Origin: Tissierellales bacterium
GTDB taxonomy: Bacteria; Bacillota; Clostridia; Tissierellales; VENL01
NCBI GenBank assembly: GCA_028280805.1
Contig: JANQLB010000035.1
Location: forward strand, 38,022-102,021
Length of the DNA stretch: 64,000 nt
Direction of reading: 5' to 3'
Below the pieces are notes generated by a model. The model was given only the letters and a program-made list of their open reading frames with translations, did not search any database and was not told the origin of the DNA. The first letter of the stretch is position 1, and every line of letters starts with the position of its first letter. Of this stretch, positions 1-8,098 are shown one piece after another. A program made the translations under genes and the position numbers.

Positions 1-242
1 TAATGCTGATTAAGGTTGTAGGTATAATTTTAGTTATAGCTTTACTTACAATTCCTCCAGCAATAGCAAAATTTCTTACATATAATTTAAAAACAATTAT
101 GATTATATCTATAGCTTTTGGTATGTTGTTTTGTATTTTAGGATTATATGTATCGTATCAATTCAATATACCATCAGGTGCAACAATAATAATAATTGCC
201 GGTTTAACGTTTTTCCTTTTTTCTTCATTTAGAAAACTATAG
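1..242 (+). CDS. ABC-3 family metal transporter permease, C-terminal part (cut by window start)
   Basis: The reading frame is open at the window edge (the codon before the first ATG is not a stop), so this is the end of a longer gene. The visible 79 residues are three hydrophobic helices with the PPAIAKFLT turn that is typical of the C-terminus of ZnuB/MntB/SitC-type permeases. Such proteins form the membrane channel of Zn2+ or Mn2+ importers together with an ATPase and a lipoprotein, both of which would lie upstream. The metal cannot be told from this fragment, although several manganese genes occur at 10.8-13.7 kb. Family assignment rests on the short C-terminal stretch only. Confidence 0.75.
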   Translation, partial: MLIKVVGIILVIALLTIPPAIAKFLTYNLKTIMIISIAFGMLFCILGLYVSYQFNIPSGATIIIIAGLTFFLFSSFRKL

Positions 243-277
243 TTAAAATTTTAAAAAAGATTTAATTGAAAAATTAA

Positions 278-305
278 AGCTATTGACCTTATTTAGTCAA
301 TAGCT
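278..305. terminator. Bidirectional stem-loop between the permease gene and msrA
   Basis: Perfect 10-bp stem AGCTATTGAC / GTCAATAGCT with an 8-nt loop, followed on the minus strand by a T-rich run. The 3' end of msrA (stop at 293-295) lies inside the hairpin, so the two convergent genes share it. Confidence 0.7.
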
Positions 306-778
306 CCACTTAAGTCTATATGACAATATCCATTTGGGTTTTTTTCTAGATATTTTTGGTGATATTCTTCTGCATAATAAAAGCACTCTAAAGGTTCTAT
401 TTCTGTCACTATAGGTTTATTATATTTTACTTCCTGCTCTCTTTTAGTTTTCACTATAATTTCAAGATCACTTTCATCCATATAATATATACCTGTTCTA
501 TATTGAGATCCAATATCAGGTCCCTGCTGATTAGATAAGGTAGGGTCAATAATACCCCAAAACTTATTTAGTAACTTTTCTAAGTCAAGAGTTTTTTCAT
601 CAAACTTAACATAACAAGCTTCTGCATGCCCTGTAGTAGAAGTTTTTACTTGTTCATAGGTAGGATGGTCAACAATACCGTTTGCATATCCAACCGTAGT
701 TTCAAGTACTCCGTTGATTTTAGAAATGTATGCTTCAACGCCCCAAAAACAGCCTCCGGCTAAAACAATTTCTTTCAA
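293..778 (-). CDS. msrA: Peptide-methionine (S)-S-oxide reductase MsrA
   Basis: Cytosolic repair enzyme that reduces methionine-S-sulfoxide in proteins using thioredoxin. The N-terminal GGCFWG motif carries the catalytic Cys (residue 10), and the [22 protein letters not shown] and [14 protein letters not shown] blocks of the family follow. At about 161 residues it is a normal-sized single-domain MsrA with no MsrB fusion. I choose the TTG start at 778. The GAGGTG ribosome-binding site lies 6 nt upstream of it, whereas the longer reading starting at 787 would use the GTG of the Shine-Dalgarno sequence itself. It is a monocistronic unit facing away from the microprotein gene at 973. Confidence 0.95.
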   Translation of the reverse strand: MKEIVLAGGCFWGVEAYISKINGVLETTVGYANGIVDHPTYEQVKTSTTGHAEACYVKFDEKTLDLEKLLNKFWGIIDPTLSNQQGPDIGSQYRTGIYYMDESDLEIIVKTKREQEVKYNKPIVTEIEPLECFYYAEEYHQKYLEKNPNGYCHIDLSGAID

Positions 779-972
779 TATTATCACCTCTTTTTATTGT
801 TAGGAAATTTAGTATCAATTATACAAATAGAATATCAATTTAAGAACTTTAAATCAATGATAAATTAACCACGATATACAAAAATTAAAACTGTAGTAAC
901 GAAAAAAGAAGAGTTCCATATAATGATATTACCATATAAAATGGGTAATAAATTTTAAAGGAGGACATAATA

Positions 973-1083
973 ATGACTGAAAAAAAAGATGGTATTTTGG
1001 GAAAATTGTTTGGTGAAGATTCTAGCTTATTATTTTTCTTCTTACTTTTAGTAGTTCTATTTGGCGGATTCTATAGATACTAA
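973..1083 (+). CDS. Microprotein with LLFFFLLLVVLF core (36 aa), family member 1
   Basis: Short gene with a strong AAAGGAGGACATA ribosome-binding site, an ATG, 36 codons and its own terminator, which argues that it is real. The product has a charged N-terminus (MTEKKDG), then SSLLFFFLLLVVLF, a single hydrophobic segment of about 14 residues, and a short FYRY tail. The same core occurs in five other tiny genes of this window (49738, 50016, 50176, 52734 and 53112). This copy is remote from the others and lacks their cysteine tail. It loosely resembles the short Gly/Tyr-rich hydrophobic proteins called YjcZ-like sporulation proteins, but I cannot claim membership. Function unknown. Confidence 0.75.
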   Translation: MTEKKDGILGKLFGEDSSLLFFFLLLVVLFGGFYRY

Positions 1084-1112
1084 TAAAATACTTAACAGAG
1101 AATTCTTAGTTC

Positions 1113-1146
1113 AGGGGGCTGTTTATTAAATAGCCCCTTATCTATG
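1113..1146 (+). terminator. Rho-independent terminator after the microprotein gene
   Basis: GC-rich stem (AGGGGGCT pairing with AGCCCCT) around a T/A-rich loop, followed by a T-rich stretch, 30 nt after the stop of the 36-codon gene. Confidence 0.65.
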
Positions 1147-1293
1147 TTTATTTATTGACATTAAAAATTAGATGCTTGATAAATTAAAATTAAAACATTA
1201 TAATTATAACAAATTAGAATGTTTTAAATATACAAATTAATATCTTTATACATTTGTTACAATCAAGTAAAAATAGAGCGTAGGAGGATTTAT

Positions 1294-1644
1294 ATGTTAA
1301 AAGTTGAAAATAATAAATTAGCAGTCCTTTGGACCAGTAGAGATAGAGAGGTTGCTCTAAATATGATTTTCATGTACACGTTAAATGGAAAAATGAGAAA
1401 TTGGTGGGATGAGGTATCTTTAATAATATGGGGTCCTTCATCTAAGCTTTTAAGTGTAGATATTGAACTACAGGATTATATCAAGAAGATAATAGAAGTC
1501 GGTGTAAAAGTAGAAGCATGTAAAGCTTGTGCAGAGAGTTATAATGTATCAAATGATTTAGAAAAGTTAGGAATTGAGGTTAAATATATGGGTGAGCCAT
1601 TAACCGAATACTTAAAGAACAGATGGCATATTATTACAATATAA
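1294..1644 (+). CDS. DsrE/DsrF-like family protein
   Basis: 116-residue soluble protein of the DsrE fold. It has LAVLWTSRDREVALNMIF at the N-terminus, a central VSLIIWGPSSKLL strand-turn, and the CKACAESYNV segment near residue 75 with two cysteines, followed by GIEVKYMGEPL. Proteins of this family bind or relay sulfur, or act as small oligomeric scaffolds. Which applies here is unknown, because no sulfur-relay partner (TusA, DsrC) is adjacent. The ATG at 1294 has a clear TAGGAGGAT ribosome-binding site 7 nt upstream. It appears monocistronic, about 450 bp ahead of the serS T-box leader. Confidence 0.8.
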   Translation: MLKVENNKLAVLWTSRDREVALNMIFMYTLNGKMRNWWDEVSLIIWGPSSKLLSVDIELQDYIKKIIEVGVKVEACKACAESYNVSNDLEKLGIEVKYMGEPLTEYLKNRWHIITI

Positions 1645-1787
1645 TTTTTATTATATTACATAAGTTTAATATCAATAAAGAGTATGACTCTAAACTAAAG
1701 TTAATTATTCTACTTTTACTATGTTAATAGGATTGCAGATGGATTGGGAGTAGTATTAGAATAACAAAAATAATTTACTTTAAACCC

Positions 1788-1816
1788 TTGAGCATAATTT
1801 TTGTGTATGTTATAAT
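1788..1816 (+). promoter_or_regulatory. Sigma-A promoter of the serS T-box transcript
   Basis: TTGAGC (1788-1793), a 17-nt spacer and a perfect TATAAT (1811-1816). It sits about 35 nt before the first T-box stem, so the leader would begin near 1823. Confidence 0.75.
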
Positions 1817-1849
1817 ATGTTAAATTCAATTCTAATATATAATAAAAAT

Positions 1850-2072
1850 GTTGATGAAAGATAAGGTTATTTTGATACTAAAGAGAGTCAGTGGTTGGTG
1901 AGAACTGATATATCTAATAATCATTCCACTTTCGGAGTTTCTAGTGATAAACTAGAAGGCTGGTGACCTATATATCACTAAGAGCTGGTCATGTGTTTTA
2001 TGGCAATTAGAGTGGCAACGCGGGATATAACTTCTCGTCTCTATTTATTGTAGAGATGAGAGGTTTTTTGTT
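1850..2072 (+). ncRNA. T-box leader controlling serS
   Basis: Classical tRNA-sensing leader. It has the stem I elements AGAGAGTCAGTGG and GGTGAGAACTG, further stem-loops (CTAGTGATAAACTAG; GCTGGTGACC), then the T-box sequence AGTGGCAACGCGGG (2011-2024), whose GGCAA-type bulge pairs with the tRNA acceptor end. An intrinsic terminator follows at 2031-2071 (CTTCTCGTCTCTA pairing with TAGAGATGAGAGG, then T6). Uncharged tRNA-Ser should stabilise the antiterminator and switch serS on. I could not place the specifier codon with certainty. A serine codon TCT lies at the expected 3' side of stem I (GAGTTTCTAG). Confidence 0.93.
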
Positions 2073-2102
2073 TATTAAAATTAATAATAGGAGGCTAAAT
2101 AA

Positions 2103-3389
2103 ATGTTAGATATTAATTTAATTAGAAAAGACCCAGAAAAAGTTAAAAATGCATTATTAAAGAGAATGGATGATGTTGACTTTACTGAGCTTTTACAGTG
2201 GGATGAGAAAAGAAGAGACATAATAGTTGAATCTGAGCAGTTAAAAGCAAAGCGAAATACTGTTTCTCAAGAAATTGCAAGGCTAAAAAAAGAAGGTAAG
2301 GACGCGTCTGAGAAAATCAGTCAAATGAAGGATGTATCAAATACTATCAAAGAATATGAACAAAAGTTAGAGAGTATAGAAGTCAAAATTCAAGACTGCT
2401 TGGATAGACTTCCTAATATCCCAGATGAAGATGTAGCAGCAGGTGGTAAAGAAAACAACGAAATTATAAAAATTTGGGGAGATAAGCCCGAGTTTGAGTT
2501 TAAAATTAAGAATCATTTTGACTTAGTAACAGATTTAGGATTAGTTGATTATGAAAGAGGAGTAAAGCTTGGTGGAAATGGTTTTTGGCTTTATAAAGGT
2601 GATGGTGCATTATTAGAATGGGGTTTATTAAACTTTTTTATTGAAGAGCATCTTAAAGATGGATATGAATTTGTTCTTCCGCCTCATATATTAACGCATA
2701 AGTGTGGTTATACGGCAGGACAGTTTCCAAAGTTTGGAGAAGATGTTTTCTATCTAGAAGAAAGAGAAAGTAAGAACTATAAGCAGTTTTTATTACCTAC
2801 CTCTGAAACTGCTATAGTAAATCTGCATATGGATGAGATTTTAAACGAAGATGAGCTGCCTAAGAAATACTTTGCATATACTCCATGTTTTAGAAAAGAA
2901 GCAGGAAGTCATAGGGCTAATGAACGAGGGATGATTAGAGGACATCAATTTAATAAGGTTGAAATGTTCCAATTAACAGCTCCAGAAGACTCTCAAAAAG
3001 CATTAGAGGAGTTAGTAGCTAAGAGTGAGAGTCTTGTAAAGCAGTTAGGACTTCATTATCGTGTAAGTAAGCTTGCTGCAAAGGACTGTAGTGCATCTAT
3101 GGCAAAGACATATGATATAGAAGTTTGGATACCTAGCATGGAGGAATATAAAGAAATTAGTTCAGCTTCAAACTCTAATGATTATCAGGCTAGACGAGGA
3201 AAGATTAGACTAAGAAGAACTGAAAATAAGAAAAAGGAATTTGTTCATACCTTAAATGCTTCAGGATTAGCAACCAGTCGAGTAATGCCAGCAATAGTGG
3301 AGCAGTTTCAGCATGCTGATGGTAGTATTACAGTACCGCAAGTCTTAAGGAAATGGATTGGTAAAGAAAGATTATATTCAAAGAAATAA
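2103..3389 (+). CDS. serS: Serine--tRNA ligase
   Basis: Charges tRNA-Ser with serine in the cytosol. At 428 residues it is full length. The N-terminal long antiparallel coiled coil (residues about 30-100, rich in Lys/Glu) grips the tRNA extra arm. The class II catalytic core follows, with motif 2 FRKEAGSHRANERGMIRG near residue 262 and motif 3 around residue 351 onward (SSASNSNDYQARR), then a GLATSRVMPAIVE segment containing the final motif 3 arginine. The ATG follows an AGGAGG site (AATAGGAGGCTAAATA) and lies 30 nt downstream of the T-box terminator, so it is regulated by serine tRNA charging. Monocistronic, with a strong terminator after it. Confidence 0.98.
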   Translation: MLDINLIRKDPEKVKNALLKRMDDVDFTELLQWDEKRRDIIVESEQLKAKRNTVSQEIARLKKEGKDASEKISQMKDVSNTIKEYEQKLESIEVKIQDCLDRLPNIPDEDVAAGGKENNEIIKIWGDKPEFEFKIKNHFDLVTDLGLVDYERGVKLGGNGFWLYKGDGALLEWGLLNFFIEEHLKDGYEFVLPPHILTHKCGYTAGQFPKFGEDVFYLEERESKNYKQFLLPTSETAIVNLHMDEILNEDELPKKYFAYTPCFRKEAGSHRANERGMIRGHQFNKVEMFQLTAPEDSQKALEELVAKSESLVKQLGLHYRVSKLAAKDCSASMAKTYDIEVWIPSMEEYKEISSASNSNDYQARRGKIRLRRTENKKKEFVHTLNASGLATSRVMPAIVEQFQHADGSITVPQVLRKWIGKERLYSKK

Positions 3390-3391
3390 AA

Positions 3392-3431
3392 AATATATAA
3401 GAAGGAGAGTTTTTTCTCCTTCTTATATATT
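3392..3431 (+). terminator. Terminator after serS
   Basis: Long stem AATATATAAGAAGGAGA / TCTCCTTCTTATATATT with a T-rich loop. Because the stem is nearly perfect it may act in both directions. Confidence 0.75.
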
Positions 3432-3525
3432 TAACATAAAAATTCTTGACAAGATAAGACATATTATTTACTCTATATATAGATATATTTAAATGTATAA
3501 ATATATAAGATTAAGAGGTGATATT

Positions 3526-3909
3526 ATTAAAAATTTTAGTACTATGATTGGCGGAGGTATAGCAGGAATTTTTGTTATGAGTGTTTGGGGAGAGTTTGCA
3601 GATAGTTATGGAATTGCTGGAGGATGGTTTGCTGCTATGATAATTATTGGAACAATGTGGTTTTTAAATCACTATGTTGGTATTATTCATAATTCAGATT
3701 ATGAAGCTTGGGTTGATATGGGTTTAGCAATTGGAGTATGTGGAATATCTAGAGATTTATTCTTATCAAAATCTTTTTATCCCTTATTGCAGTCATCTCC
3801 TACTATTATAGTGGTAGTCTTAGGTGGAATTGCAGGTGGAATAGCAGCTACAGCTGTTCAGAAAACTTTACATAATAAAAGTAAAAACGCTACACAAGGG
3901 CTGAAATAA
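3526..3909 (+). CDS. Small integral membrane protein, first subunit of a paired transporter-like family (ars-linked)
   Basis: Polytopic membrane protein of about 127 residues with four hydrophobic segments. It is paralogous to the next gene: both share a W..E/D....G..GGW.AA.I.IGT.W.LNH..G.I(Y/H) block and an AWVDM.LA.GV segment. From memory both resemble the small membrane proteins labelled Lin0368-type putative glycerol transporter subunits; this is family-level recollection, not a search. The AAGAGGTG site at 3512-3520 has no ATG/GTG/TTG at usable distance. The in-frame ATG at 3493 lies upstream of it and has no ribosome-binding site, and the next ATG (3544) is more than 20 nt away. An ATT start at 3526 fits best. 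It heads an operon with the paralog, arsR-like and arsC genes. Confidence 0.65.
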   Translation: MKNFSTMIGGGIAGIFVMSVWGEFADSYGIAGGWFAAMIIIGTMWFLNHYVGIIHNSDYEAWVDMGLAIGVCGISRDLFLSKSFYPLLQSSPTIIVVVLGGIAGGIAATAVQKTLHNKSKNATQGLK

Positions 3910-3930
3910 TCTAAAGAAAGGTGTTTTTAT

Positions 3931-4266
3931 ATGACTATACAATTAGCTGTTTCAACGTTTTTTGGTGCTTTTATATTTCCTTTTTTAATAATTATATGTT
4001 GGGACGAGATGGTTAAGGCTTTTGGTGCAGTGGGTGGATGGATGGCAGCAGGTCTTATAGTTGGGACTACTTGGACACTAAATCATGGTGTCGGAATGAT
4101 TTATCAAAGTGGAGGAGCATGGGTAGACATGGCTTTAGCTGCAGGAGTAGGTCTTTTAGCAAGTTCCATTTATAAAGGACATAGTTTTAAAAAAGCAATA
4201 CCTACAATACTCTCATCTATAATTGGAGGAATTGGAGGAGGATTTATTATAGCTGCTTTTATTTAA
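3931..4266 (+). CDS. Small integral membrane protein, second subunit of the paired transporter-like family (ars-linked)
   Basis: 111 residues with four predicted membrane helices, and an AAAGGTG ribosome-binding site before the ATG. It aligns along its length with the preceding gene (GGWMAAGLIVGTTWTLNHGVG and AWVDMALAAGV against the partner's equivalents), so the pair arose by duplication and probably forms a hetero-oligomer. It sits 21 nt after its paralog and 17 nt before the arsR-like gene, which makes co-transcription likely. The putative family link is to small glycerol-transport-like proteins. In this operon its position is that of an arsenite permease. Function is inferred from context only. 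Confidence 0.7.
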   Translation: MTIQLAVSTFFGAFIFPFLIIICWDEMVKAFGAVGGWMAAGLIVGTTWTLNHGVGMIYQSGGAWVDMALAAGVGLLASSIYKGHSFKKAIPTILSSIIGGIGGGFIIAAFI

Positions 4267-4283
4267 GAAAGGAGTCGTTTTTT

Positions 4284-4595
4284 ATGGATAAGGATATTAT
4301 GGTAGAAATCTTTAAAGCATTATCAGATAAGAACAGGTTGTTAATCTTAGAGATGCTTTCCTGTGGAGAGTTATGTGCATGTGAAATCATAAAAGGGTTA
4401 AATTTGAGTCAACCTACTGTATCTCATCATATGAAAATATTGCAGCAGATGAAATTAGTAAAAGGAAGAAAAAACGGAAAATGGATGATATATTCAATTT
4501 CAAGTGACAAAATTAATGAAGTAATTTCTTATATTAAATATTTAACTACACATAAAGAAAATTGTATTTGTAATAATATTGAATTTAGTAGTTAA
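4284..4595 (+). CDS. arsR: ArsR/SmtB-family metalloregulator
   Basis: 103-residue winged-helix repressor. The recognition helix is LSQPTVSHHMKIL (about residues 43-55). Cysteines C27, C31 and C33 in the LSCGELCACE segment match the ELCVCDL-type arsenite-sensing site at the start of helix 3 in ArsR. Two more cysteines lie in the C-terminal ENCICNN tail. Such proteins leave DNA when As(III)/Sb(III) binds the thiols. It is preceded by AAAGGAG, follows the membrane pair and precedes arsC by 27 nt, so it likely autoregulates the whole operon from a promoter upstream of 3526. Confidence 0.9.
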   Translation: MDKDIMVEIFKALSDKNRLLILEMLSCGELCACEIIKGLNLSQPTVSHHMKILQQMKLVKGRKNGKWMIYSISSDKINEVISYIKYLTTHKENCICNNIEFSS

Positions 4596-4622
4596 CTAAT
4601 TATTAAATTAAAGGGAGGATTA

Positions 4623-5030
4623 ATGATGAAAAAAGTTGCTTTTGTATGTATTCATAACTCTTGTCGATCTCAAATGGCAGAGGCTTGGGCAAAAAAACTC
4701 GGAAAGGGTATAATAGAAGTTTATTCAGCAGGAACAGAAGAATATCCAGAAGTAAAGCCTGGAGCAATTCAGGTTATGAATGAGATTGGAATTGATATGG
4801 ATGAACATTATCCAAAGCTATTGACTGATATACCAAAAGATATAGATATATTAATAACTATGGGATGCGGGGTAGTATGCCCATATGTTCCTTGCAATCA
4901 TCAGGAAGACTGGGGGTTAGAAGACCCTTCTGGTAAATCTATAGAACATTTTAGAGATACTAGAAATATTATAGAAAAAAAAGTTTTAGATCTAATTGAT
5001 AGAATTAAAAATAATACTATATGTGTGTAA
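4623..5030 (+). CDS. arsC: Thioredoxin-coupled arsenate reductase (low-molecular-weight phosphatase fold)
   Basis: Cytosolic enzyme that reduces As(V) to As(III) through a Cys relay. The P-loop CIHNSCRS at residues 9-16 has both cysteines, the Asn-Ser and the Arg of the ArsC P-loop. The distal redox segment MGCGVVCPYVPC supplies C82 with C86 or C91, and EDWGLEDPSG provides the catalytic Asp-Pro. The length of 135 matches the family. There are two adjacent ATG codons (4623, 4626), both served by AAGGGAGGAT. It is the last gene of the operon. No ArsB or Acr3 pump is present in this window, so export of the arsenite produced must rely on the paired membrane proteins or on a distant gene. Confidence 0.93.
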   Translation: MMKKVAFVCIHNSCRSQMAEAWAKKLGKGIIEVYSAGTEEYPEVKPGAIQVMNEIGIDMDEHYPKLLTDIPKDIDILITMGCGVVCPYVPCNHQEDWGLEDPSGKSIEHFRDTRNIIEKKVLDLIDRIKNNTICV

Positions 5031-5085
5031 ATACTTACCTCATTTTCGTTTATAATTTTCAATATTAATATATTAAGCTTAATAT

Positions 5086-5625
5086 TCATTTTGTGTATTT
5101 ATTGGCATATGAGGAAGCTACATATGAATAGGGTTTGATTTTAGTTTCAAATTCCATACCGGCAAAATAACTGGTCATTTCATTTATTAGCTTCCTTGAT
5201 GCTCCTACTTTTCCTATGTCTATGTGAACTTCATGATGAAATTCTGCACCTTTGTCTAAATAAGGTAGAATAATTTCAATTATTCTATCTAGAATATCAG
5301 GTTTAAACATGTATGCTATTTGTTGAGTTAAAAGAGTTTCAATAGAAATTTTTTCTCTTAAATTTGTGATTCTTCTGGGAGTTCTAAATTTACGCATACA
5401 TCCCCAAGCTCCTTTACCATATCTATAGATCATTATAGCTGAAATAAATAAAGTACAATCACTTTTCACCTGTGAATCAGTTCCTATAGCGAGAGTAAAA
5501 ATACCTGTAGGATTTTTTTTAACAAAAGCTATAATATAGTTTACAACATCTTCAAAAGTCATTTGTTTTCTTGAAGTATTAAAGAAAGTTCCTTTTTTTA
5601 ATTGAGCTTCAATGTATTTATCCAC
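5086..5625 (-). CDS. YkuK-like RNase H-fold protein (DUF458)
   Basis: 179 residues. It matches the ribonuclease H-like YkuK family, with IGTDSQVKSDCTLFISAIMIYRYGKG in the first half carrying the first acidic residue of the fold, and GAEFHHEVHIDIGKVGASRKL with a second acidic strand. Members occur in many sporulating Firmicutes and have no settled function; nuclease activity is suggested only by the fold. The ATG follows AGGTG in GAAATGAGGTGTATTTGTGG. It converges on arsC with a 55-bp gap and is probably monocistronic. Confidence 0.85.
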   Translation of the reverse strand: MDKYIEAQLKKGTFFNTSRKQMTFEDVVNYIIAFVKKNPTGIFTLAIGTDSQVKSDCTLFISAIMIYRYGKGAWGCMRKFRTPRRITNLREKISIETLLTQQIAYMFKPDILDRIIEIILPYLDKGAEFHHEVHIDIGKVGASRKLINEMTSYFAGMEFETKIKPYSYVASSYANKYTK

Positions 5626-5820
5626 AAATACACCTCATTTCATTAATAATTATTATTTAGTTTTCTTTTATCATATTACAGAATAGGATTTAATTGTATA
5701 ATAAAATAAAGTTAATCTGTAGTAAAAAATTTGATATGTTAATTTAAAGCTAGTACAATATTTGAAAGGAAAGTCTTTATATAGGGGAAATTACTAAACT
5801 AGAAAGTTTTTTGCGTGTAA

Positions 5821-6663
5821 TTAATGCAGCCTATCACTAATCCACATATTCATATCGTCTAAAATTATATTTTGGTAATTATTATTAAATATCTCATGTG
5901 ATAAATCGTTGTATATTTTTAATTGTCTATCGCTTGAAGATATTCTATCATGAAATTTTTCTGCGGTTTCTTTTCTAATGAGTCTATCTTTTTCTCCGTG
6001 GATTAAAAGGCAAGGTAGATTATAATTGTGTAAATTATTATTTAACCAGTTAGTTCCTTTTATCAAAAATTCTACATGAAGATTTAATCTTGATTCTTTT
6101 AAAGTAAGATCATCCATATCTAAAACTTTGATTTTATCTTTTTTACTTAAAAAAAAGTTTAAGAAATTTGTAGTGATTTTAAAATCTGAGTAGAAGTGAT
6201 TAAGAGTTCTTATAAGCATGCCTTTTACACCTTTAGTAAATGAAGGCTGCATAGTTGCAGCACTAGATAAAATCTGACCATTAATCTTTTTTCCATATTT
6301 AACTCCATAGCAAGCAGCAATAAATCCTCCCATACTATATCCCATTATAAAAATCGGTAAGCTGGAATTTTCTTTATTAATTAAGTCAATTATTATGTCA
6401 TTGTCAATAATGAAATGATTAAAGTCTTGTATATATCCTTTCTTACCACCAGACATTCCATGACCTCGAACATCATATCTATAAACAGCATAACCGTACT
6501 CATTGAATTTATCCTTAACACTTTCATATCTACCAAGGTGTTCACTAAATCCGTGAATTATAACAACTACTGCCTTACTGTTTTGTGGTATATCTTTAAC
6601 ATAATATATGTTAGTAGAATCAAAAGATTTAATAGTATCATCACAAGAAAGCGTTTGTTTCAT
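5821..6663 (-). CDS. Alpha/beta hydrolase, monoacylglycerol-lipase/lysophospholipase type
   Basis: 280-residue soluble serine hydrolase (serine aminopeptidase S33 / Hydrolase_4 fold). HGFSEHLGRYE near residue 37 forms the oxyanion region. GYSMGG near residue 108 carries the nucleophile, GEKDRLIRKE near 224 the acid, and LSHEIFNN near 255 the histidine. YDVRGHGMSGG is typical of monoglyceride lipases. No signal peptide, so it acts in the cytosol. Substrate is not determinable. It stands alone, with AT-rich DNA on both sides. Confidence 0.9.
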   Translation of the reverse strand: MKQTLSCDDTIKSFDSTNIYYVKDIPQNSKAVVVIIHGFSEHLGRYESVKDKFNEYGYAVYRYDVRGHGMSGGKKGYIQDFNHFIIDNDIIIDLINKENSSLPIFIMGYSMGGFIAACYGVKYGKKINGQILSSAATMQPSFTKGVKGMLIRTLNHFYSDFKITTNFLNFFLSKKDKIKVLDMDDLTLKESRLNLHVEFLIKGTNWLNNNLHNYNLPCLLIHGEKDRLIRKETAEKFHDRISSSDRQLKIYNDLSHEIFNNNYQNIILDDMNMWISDRLH

Positions 6664-7269
6664 TTATTATCATACCTATCTAATTTATCATTATTGTTTG
6701 ATTTTTACTTATACGTTTTTTCATAATTTTAGTATCTATAGTTAAAATTTTTTTATCCCCAGAAATTAATAGCTGTATTTCCAGTGTATTATGTTCTTGG
6801 AATTAATTAGATTGAATAATTTTCAGATAATGAATATATTATGTGAAAATAATTGATTAATAATTATATGACAATTTCCCAGGAAATTAAGAGATTTATG
6901 TAGAAAAAAACAGCAATATAAAAAAATAATATATATACAAACAAAAAAGGACACTTTAGAATGTCTTAATGGATTTTTAGTTGTATTGTTAAATAAATAC
7001 TAAACATCCAAATGTTTTCTTAAAATAATTTCATTTCTTCATCTAGTAGATCGAAAGTAAAGTCGTCAGATGTTTTTTGTTATTTGATTAATTTCTCTTG
7101 ACTTTGCAATTAAAAAAGCTGATTATCAAAATATTTTATTAAGTTTAATACACATGAATAAGAAGGTGAAAATTTTTACATAACAACCCTTTACAACTTA
7201 AAGTTTAAATATTATACTATATGGAAGTTATCTATATTTTTAGCAGCAGATTAGAAAGAGGTGTTTTTA
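6664..7269. other. AT-rich intergenic region with a possible decayed ORF
   Basis: No intact gene of convincing quality. On the minus strand, 7020-7122 reads as two short coding-like pieces in adjacent frames (SAFLIAKSREINQITKNI, then DDFTFDLLDEEMKLF and a stop), as if a gene had been frameshifted and eroded; its family is not recognised. A small hairpin GGACACTTTAGAATGTC lies at about 6949-6965 without a proper T-run. Otherwise nothing seen. Confidence 0.4.
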
Positions 7270-7407
7270 ATGAAAAAAAGTAAGAGATTTGAGGTTAAGA
7301 ATGGTAATGTTTTCTATAGATGTGAGTTAGAGTTTAAAAATATTTTCCATGAATTATACTGGAGAATGGTAATGAAAACAAAAGGATGCATAGTAAAGGA
7401 AATATAA
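7270..7407 (+). CDS. Small basic protein of unknown function (45 aa)
   Basis: Short ORF with a good AAAGAGGTG ribosome-binding site 7 nt before its ATG. The 45-residue product is basic and contains aromatic residues (FEVKNGNVFYRCEL, then ELYWRMVMKTKGCIVKEI) and two cysteines. It has no signal peptide or membrane segment. It lies 135 bp before the ferritin gene but is separated from it by AT-rich sequence, so an operon is uncertain. I do not recognise the family; it could be a small regulatory protein or the remains of a longer gene. Confidence 0.5.
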   Translation: MKKSKRFEVKNGNVFYRCELEFKNIFHELYWRMVMKTKGCIVKEI

Positions 7408-7541
7408 CTTAATAATCAATATTCTTTTATATTATTTGATGTATTATATTATGGTTTAACAAGTAATGTTATGGGTAAACATATAACAAGACTCAAATAT
7501 TTTAATATAAAGTATGAATATATTTTAAGGAGGAGATTATT

Positions 7542-8054
7542 ATGTTATCAGAAAAGTTTATAGGAATGTTAAATGAACAAATAAGATTTGAAATGGAGTC
7601 TGCACATTATTATATGGCAATGGCTGCATACTGTGATTCTGAAAATTTAACTGGTTTTGCTCATTTTCTAAAAGTTCAGGCACAAGAAGAAAACTTCCAT
7701 GCTAAGAAGTTCTATGATTTTGTTAACGATGTAGATGGAAGAGTGGTAATGGGAAAATTAAATGAGCCTAAGAACGATTATGAATCATTATTAGAAGTAT
7801 TTGAAACAGCTCTGCAGCATGAGAAGAAAGTTACAAAGAGAATATATGACCTTATGGACGTTGCACAAGAAGAAAAAGCATATCCAGCTATGACTATACT
7901 AAATTGGTTCATAGATGAACAAGTAGAAGAAGAAAATAGTATGGATGATATTATTATTAGGATTAAGAGAATTGGAGATAACTCGCATGGTTTATATATG
8001 CTTGATAACGAATTAGGGCAAAGAGTATTTACACCTCCGGCTGACGAAGAGTAA
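7542..8054 (+). CDS. Bacterial non-heme ferritin
   Basis: Cytosolic iron-storage protein (170 aa, normal length) that oxidises Fe2+ and stores it in a 24-mer shell. The ferroxidase ligands are visible as EMESAHYYMAMA (near residue 17), EENFHAKKFYDFV (Glu and His near residues 50-53) and WFIDEQVEEE near residue 125. The strong GGAGGAG ribosome-binding site is 6 nt before the ATG. A terminator follows. Together with rubrerythrin, CotJC and the manganese genes it gives the region a metal and peroxide-defence flavour. No Fur box was identified by eye. Confidence 0.95.
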   Translation: MLSEKFIGMLNEQIRFEMESAHYYMAMAAYCDSENLTGFAHFLKVQAQEENFHAKKFYDFVNDVDGRVVMGKLNEPKNDYESLLEVFETALQHEKKVTKRIYDLMDVAQEEKAYPAMTILNWFIDEQVEEENSMDDIIIRIKRIGDNSHGLYMLDNELGQRVFTPPADEE

Positions 8055-8098
8055 AGACTATTTTTCATTTAAATTTTAAATTATATTGTTTTAAATTA

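Noticed and set aside
6415..6726. 103-codon ORF on the plus strand
   Set aside because: Mostly antisense to the alpha/beta hydrolase gene, no ribosome-binding site, no recognisable domain.
6949..6965. Hairpin GGACACTTTAGAATGTC as terminator
   Set aside because: Short stem, no T-run and no gene ending nearby.
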